From: Moorella thermoacetica | GTDB lineage: Bacteria; Bacillota; DSM-521; Neomoorellales; Neomoorellaceae | DNA: 64,000 nucleotides | Direction: 5' to 3' | Assembly (NCBI RefSeq): GCF_001267405.1 | Contig: NZ_CP012369.1 | Coordinates: 398,001 to 462,000, forward strand | Part shown: piece after piece, positions 11,301 to 20,200 of the stretch | How positions within the stretch are numbered: the stretch's first letter is position 1 | Layout of the letters: each line of letters opens with the position of its first letter | Notes under the pieces: model-generated | What the model saw: the letters and a program-made list of their open reading frames with translations, nothing else | Told to the model about the DNA's origin: nothing | Database searches by the model: none | Program-made: the position numbers and the translations under genes

Positions 11301-12543
11301 GAAACTCATTCTGGCCGGCACGGTCCGGGACCTGCCTCGCCAGGCTGAAAACTGGTGCGCCAGCCTCTTCCTGCCCGGCGAGCAATTACCACCTGTGCTC
11401 ACGTCCCGGGCGGGTAACCCCCTGGACTGGCTCCTGCCGGCCCTGGCCCGGCATCCGGATGCTGCCGCTATCCGGGACCTGGCCGGGGTAGGCGGCGGTC
11501 ATCTGTTGCCCGACCCCTCTTCCTGGCAGGTGGAGGTGGTAAGGGGAGGAGAGTTGCCGGACCGGGGGAGTGAGGAACCTGGGGTACAGGTTCGGGTAAC
11601 GGCCGGGTATCAGGGAACAGAATCGGCCGGGCAGCAGGAGAACCCCGGCCTGTTATGCAGCGGCTGGCCTGGTGGCAGTAGGGAACTTGCGGGGGCCGTA
11701 ACCCCGGTACAGGAAACCGCCGGTAAAACCGTTGCCCCTCCAGGCAGCAACATTGCAGAAGCCGGGGTGGAACCAGGTGTATCTCCGCCTGCGGGTGCAG
11801 TTTCGCCGCAGGATGAAACCGGCCCCACCTGGCTGCAGCAGGAAGTGGCCCGCCGCCTGGCGTGGACCTACCCCCGGCAGCCCCTCACGGCGCTGCCGGT
11901 TAAACTCACCGTAACGGATTTAAAACGGCGTTTTGACGTTTTTAACGAAGGCGAGACCCCCTTGCGGCCGGGGGAGAACACCTTCACCCGCCGGCCGGCT
12001 TTCCTCCAGTCCCACCAGGGCCTTACCGCCGCCGAGCGCGGCACCGCCACCCACCTGGTCCTGCAGCATGTCGACCTGAGCCGGCCGGTGACGGGAGAAA
12101 GCCTGGCCGGGCTGCTGCAGGAAATGGTAGAGAGGGAGATCCTGACGCCGGAGCAGGCTGCCGCCGTCGATATCAGAGCTATCGTAACCTTTTTTGCCGC
12201 CCCCCTGGGGAAACGCCTCCTGGCCCGGTGGGAGCAAGTAAAGCGGGAACTCCCCTTTTCCCTGGCCGTGCCCGCTGTCGAGCTCTACCCCGGCCTGCCG
12301 GCGGAAGCGGCCGCTGGCGAGATCATCCTGGTCCAGGGCATCATCGACTGTCTGGTCGAGGAGGAAGACGGCTTTTTGCTCCTGGACTTCAAGACGGGCC
12401 GAATCCCCCCCGATCCCCTGGCCGCCTACCGGGAGCAGGTACGCTTCTACACCCGAGCCGTAGAAACAATTTTTAACCGGAACGTTAAAGAAGTCCACCT
12501 CTATTTCCTTGACGGGGGCGTGGATTTTAAGGTAACAAGTTGA
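8326..12543 (+). CDS. addA: AddA helicase-nuclease subunit with Gly/Pro-rich inserts
   Basis: UvrD-type 3'-5' helicase and RecB-family nuclease of the AddAB recombination complex. Walker A is AGAGKT (residues 30-35), the DEAD-like box is VDEYQD near residue 407, later helicase motifs include VMSIHRAKGLEFPVV and YVALTRAREKL, and the nuclease motif DFKTGR is near residue 1355. The start is GTG with an upstream AAGG. At 1405 aa it is longer than the usual 1,200-1,250 residues of the family. The excess lies in three low-complexity segments rich in Gly, Pro, Ala and Ser at about 9,937-10,090, 10,530-10,725 and 11,540-11,825. The catalytic motifs on either side are intact and the frame is open throughout, so I read these as tolerated insertions, not damage. 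Confidence 0.96.
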   Translation: MTATGKREWTPDQLAAIRARRANILVAAAAGAGKTAVLVERIIQRLTDPEDPVSLENLLVVTFTEAAAAEMRQRIGAALEAAVARDPENEALRRQLLLLNRAHISTIHSFCLWVLRTYFYRLDLDPGFRVMDPAEVDLMQLEVMDRVLEEAFAAEPDGGPVTDLADSLGGRGDANLVDLVLRVWEFSRSLPWPEAWLEQVTSSYKVTPETPLESLPWYGELRQMITLELQEAAWYLEQARQAAAAPGGPAVYLDNLENEKEQVTRLLEEVGDLPWEELNAKLAAVHFGRLKAARGEDVDPVLKERAGKLRNQARDLLYALKEDLCRDEAAVRAELERSGELVATLVGLVRRFDAALREAKGRRNLIDFSDLEHLCLRVLLDEGAGPGRLQPSDVALELRQRFAEVLVDEYQDINTVQDAILALVSRQDVAENNLFMVGDVKQSIYRFRLANPDLFLAKYRQYPEGEGGPNRRILLKANFRSRQGVVDGVNFIFRQVFSPLVGELEYDAAAALVGRAGYPENPAAATPAVEVYLQEGKVAAGTGAGGRTDLPEAVGAGKGGKISGGAGYGETLSGYGAASPGGETGAPDLEDLTALEREALLVARRIRRMVRGTPERPGPEFQVWDQEKKEYRDLTYRDIVILLRATRDRAPVFLEALKQYGIPAYADLGSGYFAATEIETILSLLRVIDNPHQDIPLAAVLRSPIVGLSAGDLARIRLAAPGEDFFTAVVKAAGAPLLPFTARESAAPSSTATGSGGALDNQPGQDPVCIAPYIEDTQEPWRDDHPGPGAAAGKAVPGKDRDLASLLREFLARLERWRTLARRQPLGDVIWQLYRETGYLEFVGGLPGGAQRQANLRALLDRARQFEGFARHGLFRFLRFIERLQQNEGDLGTARALGENEDVVRVMSIHRAKGLEFPVVIVAGLGKGFNLRDLSGDFLLHGRLGLVPLYLDAAAGIKYPTLPYLATGHRLRLEALSEELRILYVALTRAREKLILAGTVRDLPRQAENWCASLFLPGEQLPPVLTSRAGNPLDWLLPALARHPDAAAIRDLAGVGGGHLLPDPSSWQVEVVRGGELPDRGSEEPGVQVRVTAGYQGTESAGQQENPGLLCSGWPGGSRELAGAVTPVQETAGKTVAPPGSNIAEAGVEPGVSPPAGAVSPQDETGPTWLQQEVARRLAWTYPRQPLTALPVKLTVTDLKRRFDVFNEGETPLRPGENTFTRRPAFLQSHQGLTAAERGTATHLVLQHVDLSRPVTGESLAGLLQEMVEREILTPEQAAAVDIRAIVTFFAAPLGKRLLARWEQVKRELPFSLAVPAVELYPGLPAEAAAGEIILVQGIIDCLVEEEDGFLLLDFKTGRIPPDPLAAYREQVRFYTRAVETIFNRNVKEVHLYFLDGGVDFKVTS

Positions 12544-12735
12544 TTTCCTTAATACCCTGTGGTACTATAACTTTGAATGGGAAAAATTGAAAATGTAAGT
12601 AGGATTGAATTGCAAGGTGGTAATAATCCCCCCCTCCTGGTGGTACCGCAACACCCCGCCAAGTGACGTGGAGCTGGAGGAGGAATTTTAGAAAACCGCT
12701 AACGGGAAAAGGAAAAAAAGATAGAGGCGATAAAA

Positions 12736-12957
12736 TTGGCATCTCACTGTTTCCTAGTTGTAATCGAACAAGACGAAGATGGCAAATACATTGCTTCTGT
12801 ACCCTCTCTTCCCGGCTGCCATACCCAGGCGGATAACCTGGCTGAATTGGAAGAGCGGGTTCAAGAAGCAATCAAACTTTACCTTAACGAAAACAGCGAT
12901 TTTATCCCTGCACCAGACAAATTTATAGGCATCCACCAGGTTGAGGTGCAGGCGTGA
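12736..12957 (+). CDS. hicB: HicB-family antitoxin
   Basis: Small HicB-fold protein (73 aa), the likely antitoxin of a HicBA pair. The N-terminal pattern (VVIEQDEDGKYIASVPSLPG followed by CHTQADNLAELEERV) is the typical partially degraded RNase-H-like HicB domain. No separate DNA-binding domain is present at this length. The start is TTG with a GAGG site 8 nt upstream. The stop overlaps the hicA start (GTGA), with the antitoxin first. The pair lies in an AT-richer stretch between addA and the Wadjet operon. The upstream gap 12,544-12,735 holds no clear promoter that I can defend. Confidence 0.85.
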   Translation: MASHCFLVVIEQDEDGKYIASVPSLPGCHTQADNLAELEERVQEAIKLYLNENSDFIPAPDKFIGIHQVEVQA

Positions 12958-13190
12958 GAAGGCTTGCTATTATTTCTGCTGAGGATATGGAACGCATATT
13001 AATCCACTTGGGCTTCGAGCGAAAAAGGCAGGTAGGAAGCCACGTCATGTTTGCCCATCCCGATGGGCGCTGCACAGTTGTTCCCTTCCGCAAGGGAGAA
13101 GATTTAGCCAGAAGTTTAATCAGAAAAATCCTCCGTGATGTAGACATATCCCCGGAAGAATATGAAAAATTAAGGCAAGAAATTTTATAA
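12954..13190 (+). CDS. hicA: HicA-family mRNA interferase toxin
   Basis: YcfA/HicA double-stranded-RNA-binding-fold toxin (78 aa), predicted to cleave mRNA when not held by HicB. The expected active-site region is visible as QVGSHVMFAHPDGR with the conserved Gly-Ser-His, followed by VVPFRKGEDLARSLIRKIL and the usual C-terminal D-x-S-P-E-E-Y. It starts with a GTG overlapping the hicB stop and is followed after 2 bp by an 11-bp-stem hairpin that probably ends the transcript. Many such pairs are stress or anti-phage modules, and the position beside Wadjet and CRISPR fits that but does not prove it. Confidence 0.88.
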   Translation: MRRLAIISAEDMERILIHLGFERKRQVGSHVMFAHPDGRCTVVPFRKGEDLARSLIRKILRDVDISPEEYEKLRQEIL

Positions 13191-13191
13191 G

Positions 13192-13223
13192 AAACCTGCT
13201 ACTCAATAGTTGTAGCAGGTTTT
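13192..13223 (+). terminator. Hairpin after hicA
   Basis: AAACCTGCTAC (13192-13202) pairs perfectly with GTAGCAGGTTT (13212-13222) across a 9-nt loop. The T-run is short (TTTT then GG), so termination may be leaky. Confidence 0.6.
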
Positions 13224-13239
13224 GGCTTATTTTAGCGAT

Positions 13240-13676
13240 ATGACATTTTTCGACACCGTTTTGCAAGGACAAGCGGTGAGCCCTATGGACTATATTAAGC
13301 AATCTGTTAAACAGCTTGTAGAAAAATATAAAACCAATGACCCCTACCGCCTGGAGCAGGATATGGGTATCGACGTAGATGAATTTCCTTTTCGCCGGAT
13401 TAAGGGGAAGGTTGCCATTGTCCTTAACTCCAACCTCACGGAATGGCTGAAACGCGTCGTTTTGGTGCACGAATTGGGACACAGGCAATTGTCTCCGCAG
13501 GGGGCGGGATATTTTTTCCTTGCAGAACACACCCTGATGGAATAGAGTATGAAGCCAACAGATTTACCGTAGAATTGATTACCTGGGACGAAGAGCCGGA
13601 ACTAAATGAAACCCTGGAACATTTTGCGACTGGTTGGGTTGCCAGTGGAAATGCTGCGTATAAAGTGAACTCGTAA
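13240..13676 (+). pseudogene. Frameshifted ImmA/IrrE-family metallopeptidase
   Basis: Zincin-like peptidase of the ImmA/IrrE family, usually an activator of mobile-element or stress regulons by cleaving a repressor. The first frame, from ATG at 13240, reads through the zinc motif VLVHELGHR and on to YFFLAEHTLME, then stops at 13543-13545. The next frame continues with the family's downstream pattern EYEANRFTVELI (about 13,546-13,580) and ends at 13676. Family members normally carry HTL...EANRFA.EL in one frame, so a 1-nt slip around 13,535-13,548 has split the gene. No XRE-type repressor gene is next to it. A sequencing error or programmed shift cannot be excluded. Confidence 0.7.
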
Positions 13677-13764
13677 TAAAAAGGGGGAGACGATCCAAAC
13701 TTTAATAAATCGATCAAACTTTAGCTAAACCACTAAAAACATTAGAAGGAGGCTAACATTTGCC

Positions 13765-14580
13765 ATGAAATCTTATTTAACCCGCTTAATCGTTATTATT
13801 ATGATTTTGGGGATCGTGATGTACGTAGCTGGATGTAGTAGCGCCAATACCACTTCCACTTCAAAAGCAACTCAGGAAGTCTTGAAAAACGATAAATTAG
13901 CTGAACTAACCACTGAACCGGATAAATTTAAGAATTATCCGGTGGAGCTAACTGGGAAAATTTTTACTGCCCCTGAAGTAAAAGACGGGAAAACCGCATT
14001 TCAAATGTGGGGCGACCCTCAAAAAAGCGAATTTAATGTGGTAGTTTATTATAATGGCACATCAAATGATATTAAATCTGATAACTACGTTAAAGTTAAA
14101 GGGACAGTAAAAGGGAAATTTGAGGGTTCAAATGCTTTCGGGGCCAAAATTACTGCTGTTGCAATAATGGCGGATGCTGTTGAAAAAGTTAATCCAGTTG
14201 ATATTATTGCTCCTGCCAAATTAAAAATAGATGTGAATAAGGCCGCTAACCAAAAGGGTTACTCTATAACATTACAAAAAGTCGAATTTGCAGACAATGA
14301 AACTAGAGTATACTTAGCAGTCAAGAATGAGACCAACAATAAAATTTATTTCTGGGAACATAGCGCAAAGGCGCTTCAGAATAATAAACAATTGGATGTT
14401 AAAATGAATTTTGATTATCCTAGGGTACAGCCGGAAATTTTACCTGGCGTAGTCAGCGAAGGCGTTGTGGTTTTTCCTGCGCTTGATATAAACGCAAAAA
14501 GTGCCACGTTTGTTTTTGAGGGTTCTTCTGATGATTTTAATATACGAATTAACCCAATGTCGTTTGACGTTTCGTGGTAG
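13765..14580 (+). CDS. Predicted lipoprotein of unknown function
   Basis: A 271-aa secreted lipoprotein. Residues 1-24 form a signal peptide with a lipobox (VAGC), so the mature protein should be lipid-anchored. Residues about 35-130 look like a small beta-barrel domain of the OB-fold type seen in tRNA_anti-like lipoproteins (LTGKIFTAPEVKDGKTAFQM, then VKVKGTVKGKFEG). The C-terminal half resembles the immunoglobulin-like DUF4352 type (VEFADNETRVYLAVKNETNN). The start is ATG with AGAAGGAGG 13 nt upstream. Base composition is clearly AT-richer than the neighbouring repair and Wadjet genes, suggesting separate acquisition. The function is not recognised. Confidence 0.75.
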   Translation: MKSYLTRLIVIIMILGIVMYVAGCSSANTTSTSKATQEVLKNDKLAELTTEPDKFKNYPVELTGKIFTAPEVKDGKTAFQMWGDPQKSEFNVVVYYNGTSNDIKSDNYVKVKGTVKGKFEGSNAFGAKITAVAIMADAVEKVNPVDIIAPAKLKIDVNKAANQKGYSITLQKVEFADNETRVYLAVKNETNNKIYFWEHSAKALQNNKQLDVKMNFDYPRVQPEILPGVVSEGVVVFPALDINAKSATFVFEGSSDDFNIRINPMSFDVSW

Positions 14581-15124
14581 CTATCTTAAAGTAAGTTAGT
14601 TGTGTCCTTATAGTTGCGGATAGAGTTTCTGCCTAAATCTTATCGCAACCCGATCCTCTCCCCGCCCTGCCTACTAAAGGCCTGGAACAGCTAGGCCGTT
14701 TCTATTGAAATCGTTGTATGGGTCTGGGAGTATGCTGGATTACTAGAGCCATGCAACGGTTTCCCTTCGGTGGGTTGCCAAAAGCGGTAATGGACCACCG
14801 CTCTGGAGGTCTTTTATAGTGGTCGAGTAGAGGTATGCCTTGCGGCATACCTCTACTCGACCACCTTACCCAGATATCCTCTGAATACGGTATTCACCCA
14901 TCCATCCTTAACTATAGAAATGGTAGCTGCAGGGTTCTTTTTTTACGAAGAAAAATGACGGGAACCTTAAAAACTAAAAAGGACTTCCAGGTGCGGTGTC
15001 GAATAGTAACGAATAAAGATTTAATCTGCCCGGGTAGCCCTGCAAACCTGCAGGGGGAAGCCAGCGGGCGCTTTTAATATCCAGGCCATCACGGCACGGC
15101 CATCTAATCACTGGGGGCTGGCGG
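14581..15124. other. 544-bp non-coding stretch upstream of jetA
   Basis: I see no convincing gene here; the longest plus-strand frame (14835-15077) starts inside a hairpin and resembles nothing. It contains the perfect 21-bp inverted repeat described separately, an imperfect hairpin followed by CTTTTA near 14,793-14,816, and a 7-bp CCCTGCA/TGCAGGG hairpin at 15,038-15,055 just before jetA. The stretch separates the AT-rich accessory patch from the G+C-rich Wadjet operon and may hold the jet promoter. Confidence 0.5.
14819..14864. repeat. Perfect 21-bp inverted repeat with 4-nt loop
   Basis: The arms 14819-14839 and 14844-14864 are exact reverse complements; each contains GTCGAGTAGAGGTATGCC. 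The loop is TTGC. There is no T-run on either side, so it is not a standard intrinsic terminator. It could be a transposon end remnant, a protein-binding cruciform or a strong RNA hairpin. Confidence 0.9.
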
Positions 15125-16582
15125 ATGAAGCTTTTCGAGGTCATACCGGAACGCCTGTTCCAGGTTTTCAGCGGCCGTAACAGGTATATTTACGCCGAGG
15201 CCCTGCTCCTCCTTTATGAGCAGTACCGGGTCAACCGCTTTGGCATTCAGTATGAAGTTATGCGGGATTTAATGCAGGAGCTGATCGAGAGCCAGGAGGA
15301 GGCCGGCCTGGCGTTTGAGGTGGAAGAGGAACAGGAACAGGAGCCTGCTGCCAGCGGGCTTTTTAACGGCGACGGCGAGGACCAGGCCCGGTTGAAGGCC
15401 GGCGTTATTTTACGTCGGTTGGAAAAGCTGAAATGGATCCAGGTGGAAGTGCGGGAGAATTTCCGCCATTACATTGTCCTGCCCCACTACGCCAGCCGGC
15501 TGCTGGCCGTTTTCCAGGAATTATGCGAGAATCGGACCGTTGAATACCAGCGTTTTGCCTTCGTTACCTACCAGCTCCTTTCCGGTGAGGAGGCCAGGCA
15601 GCGGCCCGGCTTTGCCATCCTGGAGGCCCAGAGGATGACCCAGGAGTTCCTGGAGGAGCTACGGGTGCTGGCCAACAATATGAAATACCATATGGAGCAG
15701 GTGGTAGCCAAAACATCCATCCAGGAGGTCCTGGACCACCATTTCGAAGAGTACAAGGCCCACATCATCGACCGCAGCTACCACCGCCTCAAGACTTCGG
15801 ACCATGTTTCCCGTTACCGGCAGCGGATCCTGGCCACGGTCCAGGAGTGGCTCCTGGACCCGGAATGGATGGCCCGGGCCGTGGAAGACGCCCTGCGCAA
15901 CGAATTTTTTGCCACTCGGGAAGAGGCGGCGGAGCAGCTGCGCCGCGCCCTCATGGACATTGAAGAGATTTACCGCGGCCTGGACGAGATCTTTTACCAG
16001 ATCGACCTGCGCCACAACCAGTACCTGCGCGCCTCCTTTGAGCGGGCCCGTTATTTAAGCCAGCACAGCTCCGGCGTCGACCAGTACCTGGCGCGGATCC
16101 TGGAATGGATGGCAGCAGGAATCAGGAGAGGCGACCTGCCGGAGGAAGATTGCCTGCCCGGCATGTTTAACCTGATGCGCCTCAATCAATTAAACGAGCA
16201 GTCCCTTTATACGCCGCGCCGGCGGCGGGCGCCCCACCGGCCGGAACCCCAGGTGGTGGTGGCTGTCCCCGAAGAACTGAAAAGGCAGCTGCGGGAGCAG
16301 AACCTGCAGCGGGTGCGGCAGGCCATTACCAGGGAAAAGGTGAGCGCCTACGTCCTGGGCCGCCTGGGCGAGCGCCGGGAGATGGGCATCGAGGAGCTGG
16401 CACCCACCAATATGGAGGAATTCCTGTATCTCCTCTACGTTTATCTCTACGGCTACGACGGCCTGGCCGGCTACCGGCTGGTGCCGCGGGGCGCGAACCG
16501 TATCCTCGACATCGGCGGCTATCGCTTTTATGATCGGCGGGTAGTGCGGGTGGATACGGGCAGGAAGGGGCGGGCCGTTTAA
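15125..16582 (+). CDS. jetA: Wadjet protein JetA (MukF/kleisin-like)
   Basis: First gene of a Wadjet (MksBEFG-like) plasmid-defence operon. The protein (485 aa) matches the JetA family formerly called DUF5716: it opens with LFEVIPERLFQVFSGRNRYIYAE, followed by long helical segments and a C-terminal winged-helix-like region. In Wadjet, JetA is the kleisin subunit that bridges the JetC ATPase heads and binds JetB. The start is ATG after a G-rich site. A 92-bp gap leads to jetB. Together jetA-B-C-D occupy 15.1-22.1 kb in the canonical order. I cannot assign the Wadjet subtype without a family search. Confidence 0.88.
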   Translation: MKLFEVIPERLFQVFSGRNRYIYAEALLLLYEQYRVNRFGIQYEVMRDLMQELIESQEEAGLAFEVEEEQEQEPAASGLFNGDGEDQARLKAGVILRRLEKLKWIQVEVRENFRHYIVLPHYASRLLAVFQELCENRTVEYQRFAFVTYQLLSGEEARQRPGFAILEAQRMTQEFLEELRVLANNMKYHMEQVVAKTSIQEVLDHHFEEYKAHIIDRSYHRLKTSDHVSRYRQRILATVQEWLLDPEWMARAVEDALRNEFFATREEAAEQLRRALMDIEEIYRGLDEIFYQIDLRHNQYLRASFERARYLSQHSSGVDQYLARILEWMAAGIRRGDLPEEDCLPGMFNLMRLNQLNEQSLYTPRRRRAPHRPEPQVVVAVPEELKRQLREQNLQRVRQAITREKVSAYVLGRLGERREMGIEELAPTNMEEFLYLLYVYLYGYDGLAGYRLVPRGANRILDIGGYRFYDRRVVRVDTGRKGRAV

Positions 16583-16674
16583 GGCTCCCGGCTCCAGGCC
16601 CCGCGACCCCGGCAAGGGGAGAGGGGGAAGGGGCGCTGCCTGTAAGACCCAGGAAGAGGTAAAGGGGGAAACCG

Positions 16675-17286
16675 GTGCTTAACCTCGGGGAAAACCTCAG
16701 TGAACAGGAAGCAGGGCGGTTGCGGGAGGTCATCAACCGCCTGCTGGCTGTAAATTTCCTAAACAAGGAACAGGAGCGGGAGCATTACCTGGTGGCGCGG
16801 CGCCACCGCCAGGTTCTGGAGGAGTTTTTCCGCTTCCTCGGCTGGGAGATCGTCTTTGACGACCGCCACGAGTGCCTCTTTGTCCTGTCCCCTGAGGCCG
16901 GCTGCCGGCGCAACCTGACCCGGGATGAGAGCATCTGGCTCCTGGTCCTGCGCCTCATCTACCAGGAAAAGCGCCAGGGCCTTTCTTTGAGCGAGTTTCC
17001 GGTGACCACCCTCCACGAGATCCGGGCCAAGTATGAAGCCTTCCGCCTGCCCCTTTTTAACAAAACCAGGCTGCAGGAACTGGTGCGCCTGGGCACCCAG
17101 TACAAACTCCTGGAACCCCTGAATGACGACATCAGGTCCGACGATTGCGCCTTCCGCCTGTTTCATACCCTTCTTTATGCCGTCCAGGCGGATACGGTAG
17201 AAAAGCTGTATCAGAAGATAGCTGCTTATGAACAGGGGAAGGAGGAACTGCCGAATGAAGTGGATGCGCCGCCTGCGGTTGATTAA
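16675..17286 (+). CDS. jetB: Wadjet protein JetB (MukE-like, DUF4194)
   Basis: A 203-aa protein of the JetB/DUF4194 type, the tandem winged-helix (kite) partner of the JetA kleisin. Recognisable are the N-terminal helix EAGRLREVINRLL, the segment HRQVLEEFFRFLGWEIVFDD and the DESIWLLVLRLIYQEKR region. The start is GTG. Its 3' end overlaps the jetC start by about 30 bp, indicating tight translational coupling. In the complex it helps assemble the DNA-extruding JetABC motor. Confidence 0.9.
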   Translation: MLNLGENLSEQEAGRLREVINRLLAVNFLNKEQEREHYLVARRHRQVLEEFFRFLGWEIVFDDRHECLFVLSPEAGCRRNLTRDESIWLLVLRLIYQEKRQGLSLSEFPVTTLHEIRAKYEAFRLPLFNKTRLQELVRLGTQYKLLEPLNDDIRSDDCAFRLFHTLLYAVQADTVEKLYQKIAAYEQGKEELPNEVDAPPAVD

Positions 17287-20200
17287 CTGGCACTATTTTT
17301 ATGACGAAACCCTGGAGTTCGGCCGCCAGACTCTCATCGCCGGCCGCAACAGCGCCGGCAAGTCCACCATCATCGACGCCCTGCAGGTCCTCCTGGTGGC
17401 CAACCAGCGGCAGATCCGCTTCAATTCGGCGGCCCACGACGAGGCCAGGCGTTCCCTGATCAGCTACCTGCGGGGCAAAACCGGCGGGGAAGAAAGGAAG
17501 TATTTGCGGGAAGGTGATTTTACCAGCTATATCGTCGCCGAGTTTTATGACCAGCAAAAGAGGGAAAACTTTGTCGTCGGCGTGGTGATGGACGTCTACG
17601 GCGACGATACCATCGACGACGAATACTTTATCCTGTCCGGGGTTGAGCTGGCCGACCTGGATTTTTGGAGCCCGGCGGAACGCTGGAAAAACCGGGAGGA
17701 GTTTCACCGCTATTGTCAAAACCTGCCGGGACGCCATATCTTCGAGCGGAGCAAAACCGGCTACCAGAAGGCCCTTTTAAACCGCCTGGGGCAGGTAAGC
17801 GAGCGCTTCTTCCCTGTCTTCGTCAAGGCCCTTTCCTTTAAGCCCATCCAGAACGTGCGGGATTTCGTCTACCAGTATATCCTGGATGAGAAGGAGCTGC
17901 AGCTGGACCTCCTGCGGCAGAACTTTGAAATCCACGAGCGCTACCAGGCGGAGCTGGAAGCCCTGGAAGAGCGCCGGGAGCAGCTGGAGGCTATCTGCCG
18001 CCAGTTCGACACTTTTGCCCGGCTGCGGGATACGGTGGCTATCCAGGAGTATGTCATCCGGGGCCTGAAGCACACCCGGGAGGTGGAGCTGCGGGACCGC
18101 CTGGAGGAGGAGATACGCTTCCTGACAGCCGAGGTCGAACGGCTGGGCCGGGAGCTGGATCTGGCGCGGGCCAAGCAGCTGGAGGCCGGGCAGAAGGCCA
18201 GGGAGGCATATCAAAAGTGGCAAAGCCACCAGGCCAGGCAGCGGGAGCAGGAGTTAAAGGAAGGCCTGGCCCGTGTGGATAAGGATTTGCGGGAGCAGGG
18301 GCGGCTGCTGGCGATCCTGCGCCAGACCCTCGAACGGGAGAAGGCCCTGCTGGCCGGCCTGCAGGAGATGGAAGCGGATGAATACTGGCAGTGGCAGCCG
18401 GGGGAGCGGGAGCGCTTGGGACGGGCCCTGGAGCTGCTGTCCGGATTGGTTCCGGCCGGGGACGCTGATTGGTTACCGGGGGAGGATACCGTGGCCGCTG
18501 TGCGGGATACGGGTCTTTTCCTGGCCGGCCTGCACAGCCGCTGCGCCCGGGCTGTTGGCCGCCTGGAGGACCGGCTGGCCCTGCTCCAGCAACAAAAAGC
18601 GGAACTGGAGGGGCAGATCCGCGACCTGGAGAACAAGAAGCGGCCCTACCCCCCGCACGTCCTCAACTTGAAAAGGCTCCTGGAAGAGCGCTTGAACAGG
18701 CGTTCGCCGGTGTGGATCTTCTGCGAAGAAATGGACCTGAAGGATGAAACCTGGCGGGACGCCGTGGAGGGGTATTTATACACTCAGCGCTTCGACCTGC
18801 TGGTGGAACCCCGGGTCTTTGCCGAAGCCCTGGCCATTTACGAGAGGGAAAAAGGGAAGCACCAGATAGAAGGAGTCGGCCTGGTGGATACGGAGAAGGA
18901 GCAGAAGTACCTGGGTACGGCGCAGGAGGGTTCCCTGGCGGAGGAAATGGTAACGGGCAACCCGGTCATCCAGGCCCACATCGACCATCTCCTGGGCCGG
19001 GTCATGAAGGCCCGGGACGAGCAGGACCTGCGCCGTTACCGCACCGCCATCACCAGGACCTGCATGTCCTATCACAACCTGGTGGCCAGGCAGCTGGAAA
19101 AACACCGCTACGCCGTACCCTATATCGGCGCCCGGGCTATTGCGCGCCAGTTAGAAATCAAGCGCCGGGAGCTGGCGGAGACGAAAGAACAGATAGAGGT
19201 ACTGAAGGATAAGAGGGAGAAGCTGGCGGCCTGGCTGGAACGCCTGGCCGACAAGAAGTCCCTTTACGCCGGCATCAGCGAGCAGCTGGACCTCCCCGCC
19301 CGCATCCGGCGTTTAGAGGAGGAGCGGGCTGCCCTGGCCGCCGAACTGGAGCGGCTGGACCTGGGGGAAGTGGAGCGGTTAAAGGAAGAATATTACTACT
19401 GGGAGCGCCGCGGCAAAGAGTTGCTGGATGAAGTCACCGAAATCAGCGGCCTTAAAAAAAGCCGCGAGAACGAGTTAAACCAGAAGCAGACGGAGCTGCA
19501 CCTGCAGGAGACGAGGGTGCAGGAAGCCCAGGCCTTTTGGCAGTCCTGGCGGGAGCAGTATCCTGTCGAGCTCCTGCCCCGGGCCGAGGAACGCTGGCGG
19601 GAGGCGGCAGGGCAGGAACTGCCTGTGGCCAGCAAGCTCATCAACTGGGAGAACAGCCAGAAGGGCAATACTACCAGGCGGGAGCAGGAGTTCCAGCGCC
19701 TGCGCGACTTGCGCCACGAGTACAACCTGCGCTACACCTATAACGCCGATCCCGGAGCCCCGGATAATGAAGCCTACCGGCCCCTGCTGGCGGAAATCGC
19801 CACGGTGGATATTCCCCGTTACCGGGAAAAGCTGGCCGAGGCCCTGAAGCAGTCGGAAGAGGAATTTAAATCCCATTTTATCTTTAAGCTCCGCGAGGCC
19901 ATTGAAGCAGCGCGGCGGGATTTCAACGAGCTCAACTACGCCCTGAAAAACTTTCCCTTCCACGAGGACCGCTACCACTTTGAGATTAAACCCAGCGAGA
20001 GGTACAGGCGTTTTTACGACGTGATCATGGACCCCGGGGTGATGGAGCAGGGTTCCCTTTTCGAGCTGCCCGAGGACGACCGGACGGCTGTCCTTCACGA
20101 GCTCTTTGAGAAGCTCATCCGCGGCGAGGCCGGGGAATTGGAGGAGTTCACCGACTACCGCAACTACCTGGATTTCGATATCGTGGTCACCAGCGGTGAA

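Noticed and set aside
12620-12665. GGTGGTACCGCAAC before hicB, resembling the T-box anti-terminator motif
   Set aside because: No specifier stem, no terminator pairing and no aminoacyl or amino-acid gene downstream; probably coincidence.
14835-15077. 80-codon plus-strand frame upstream of jetA
   Set aside because: It begins within the 21-bp palindrome, lacks a ribosome site and has an unstructured, unfamiliar sequence.
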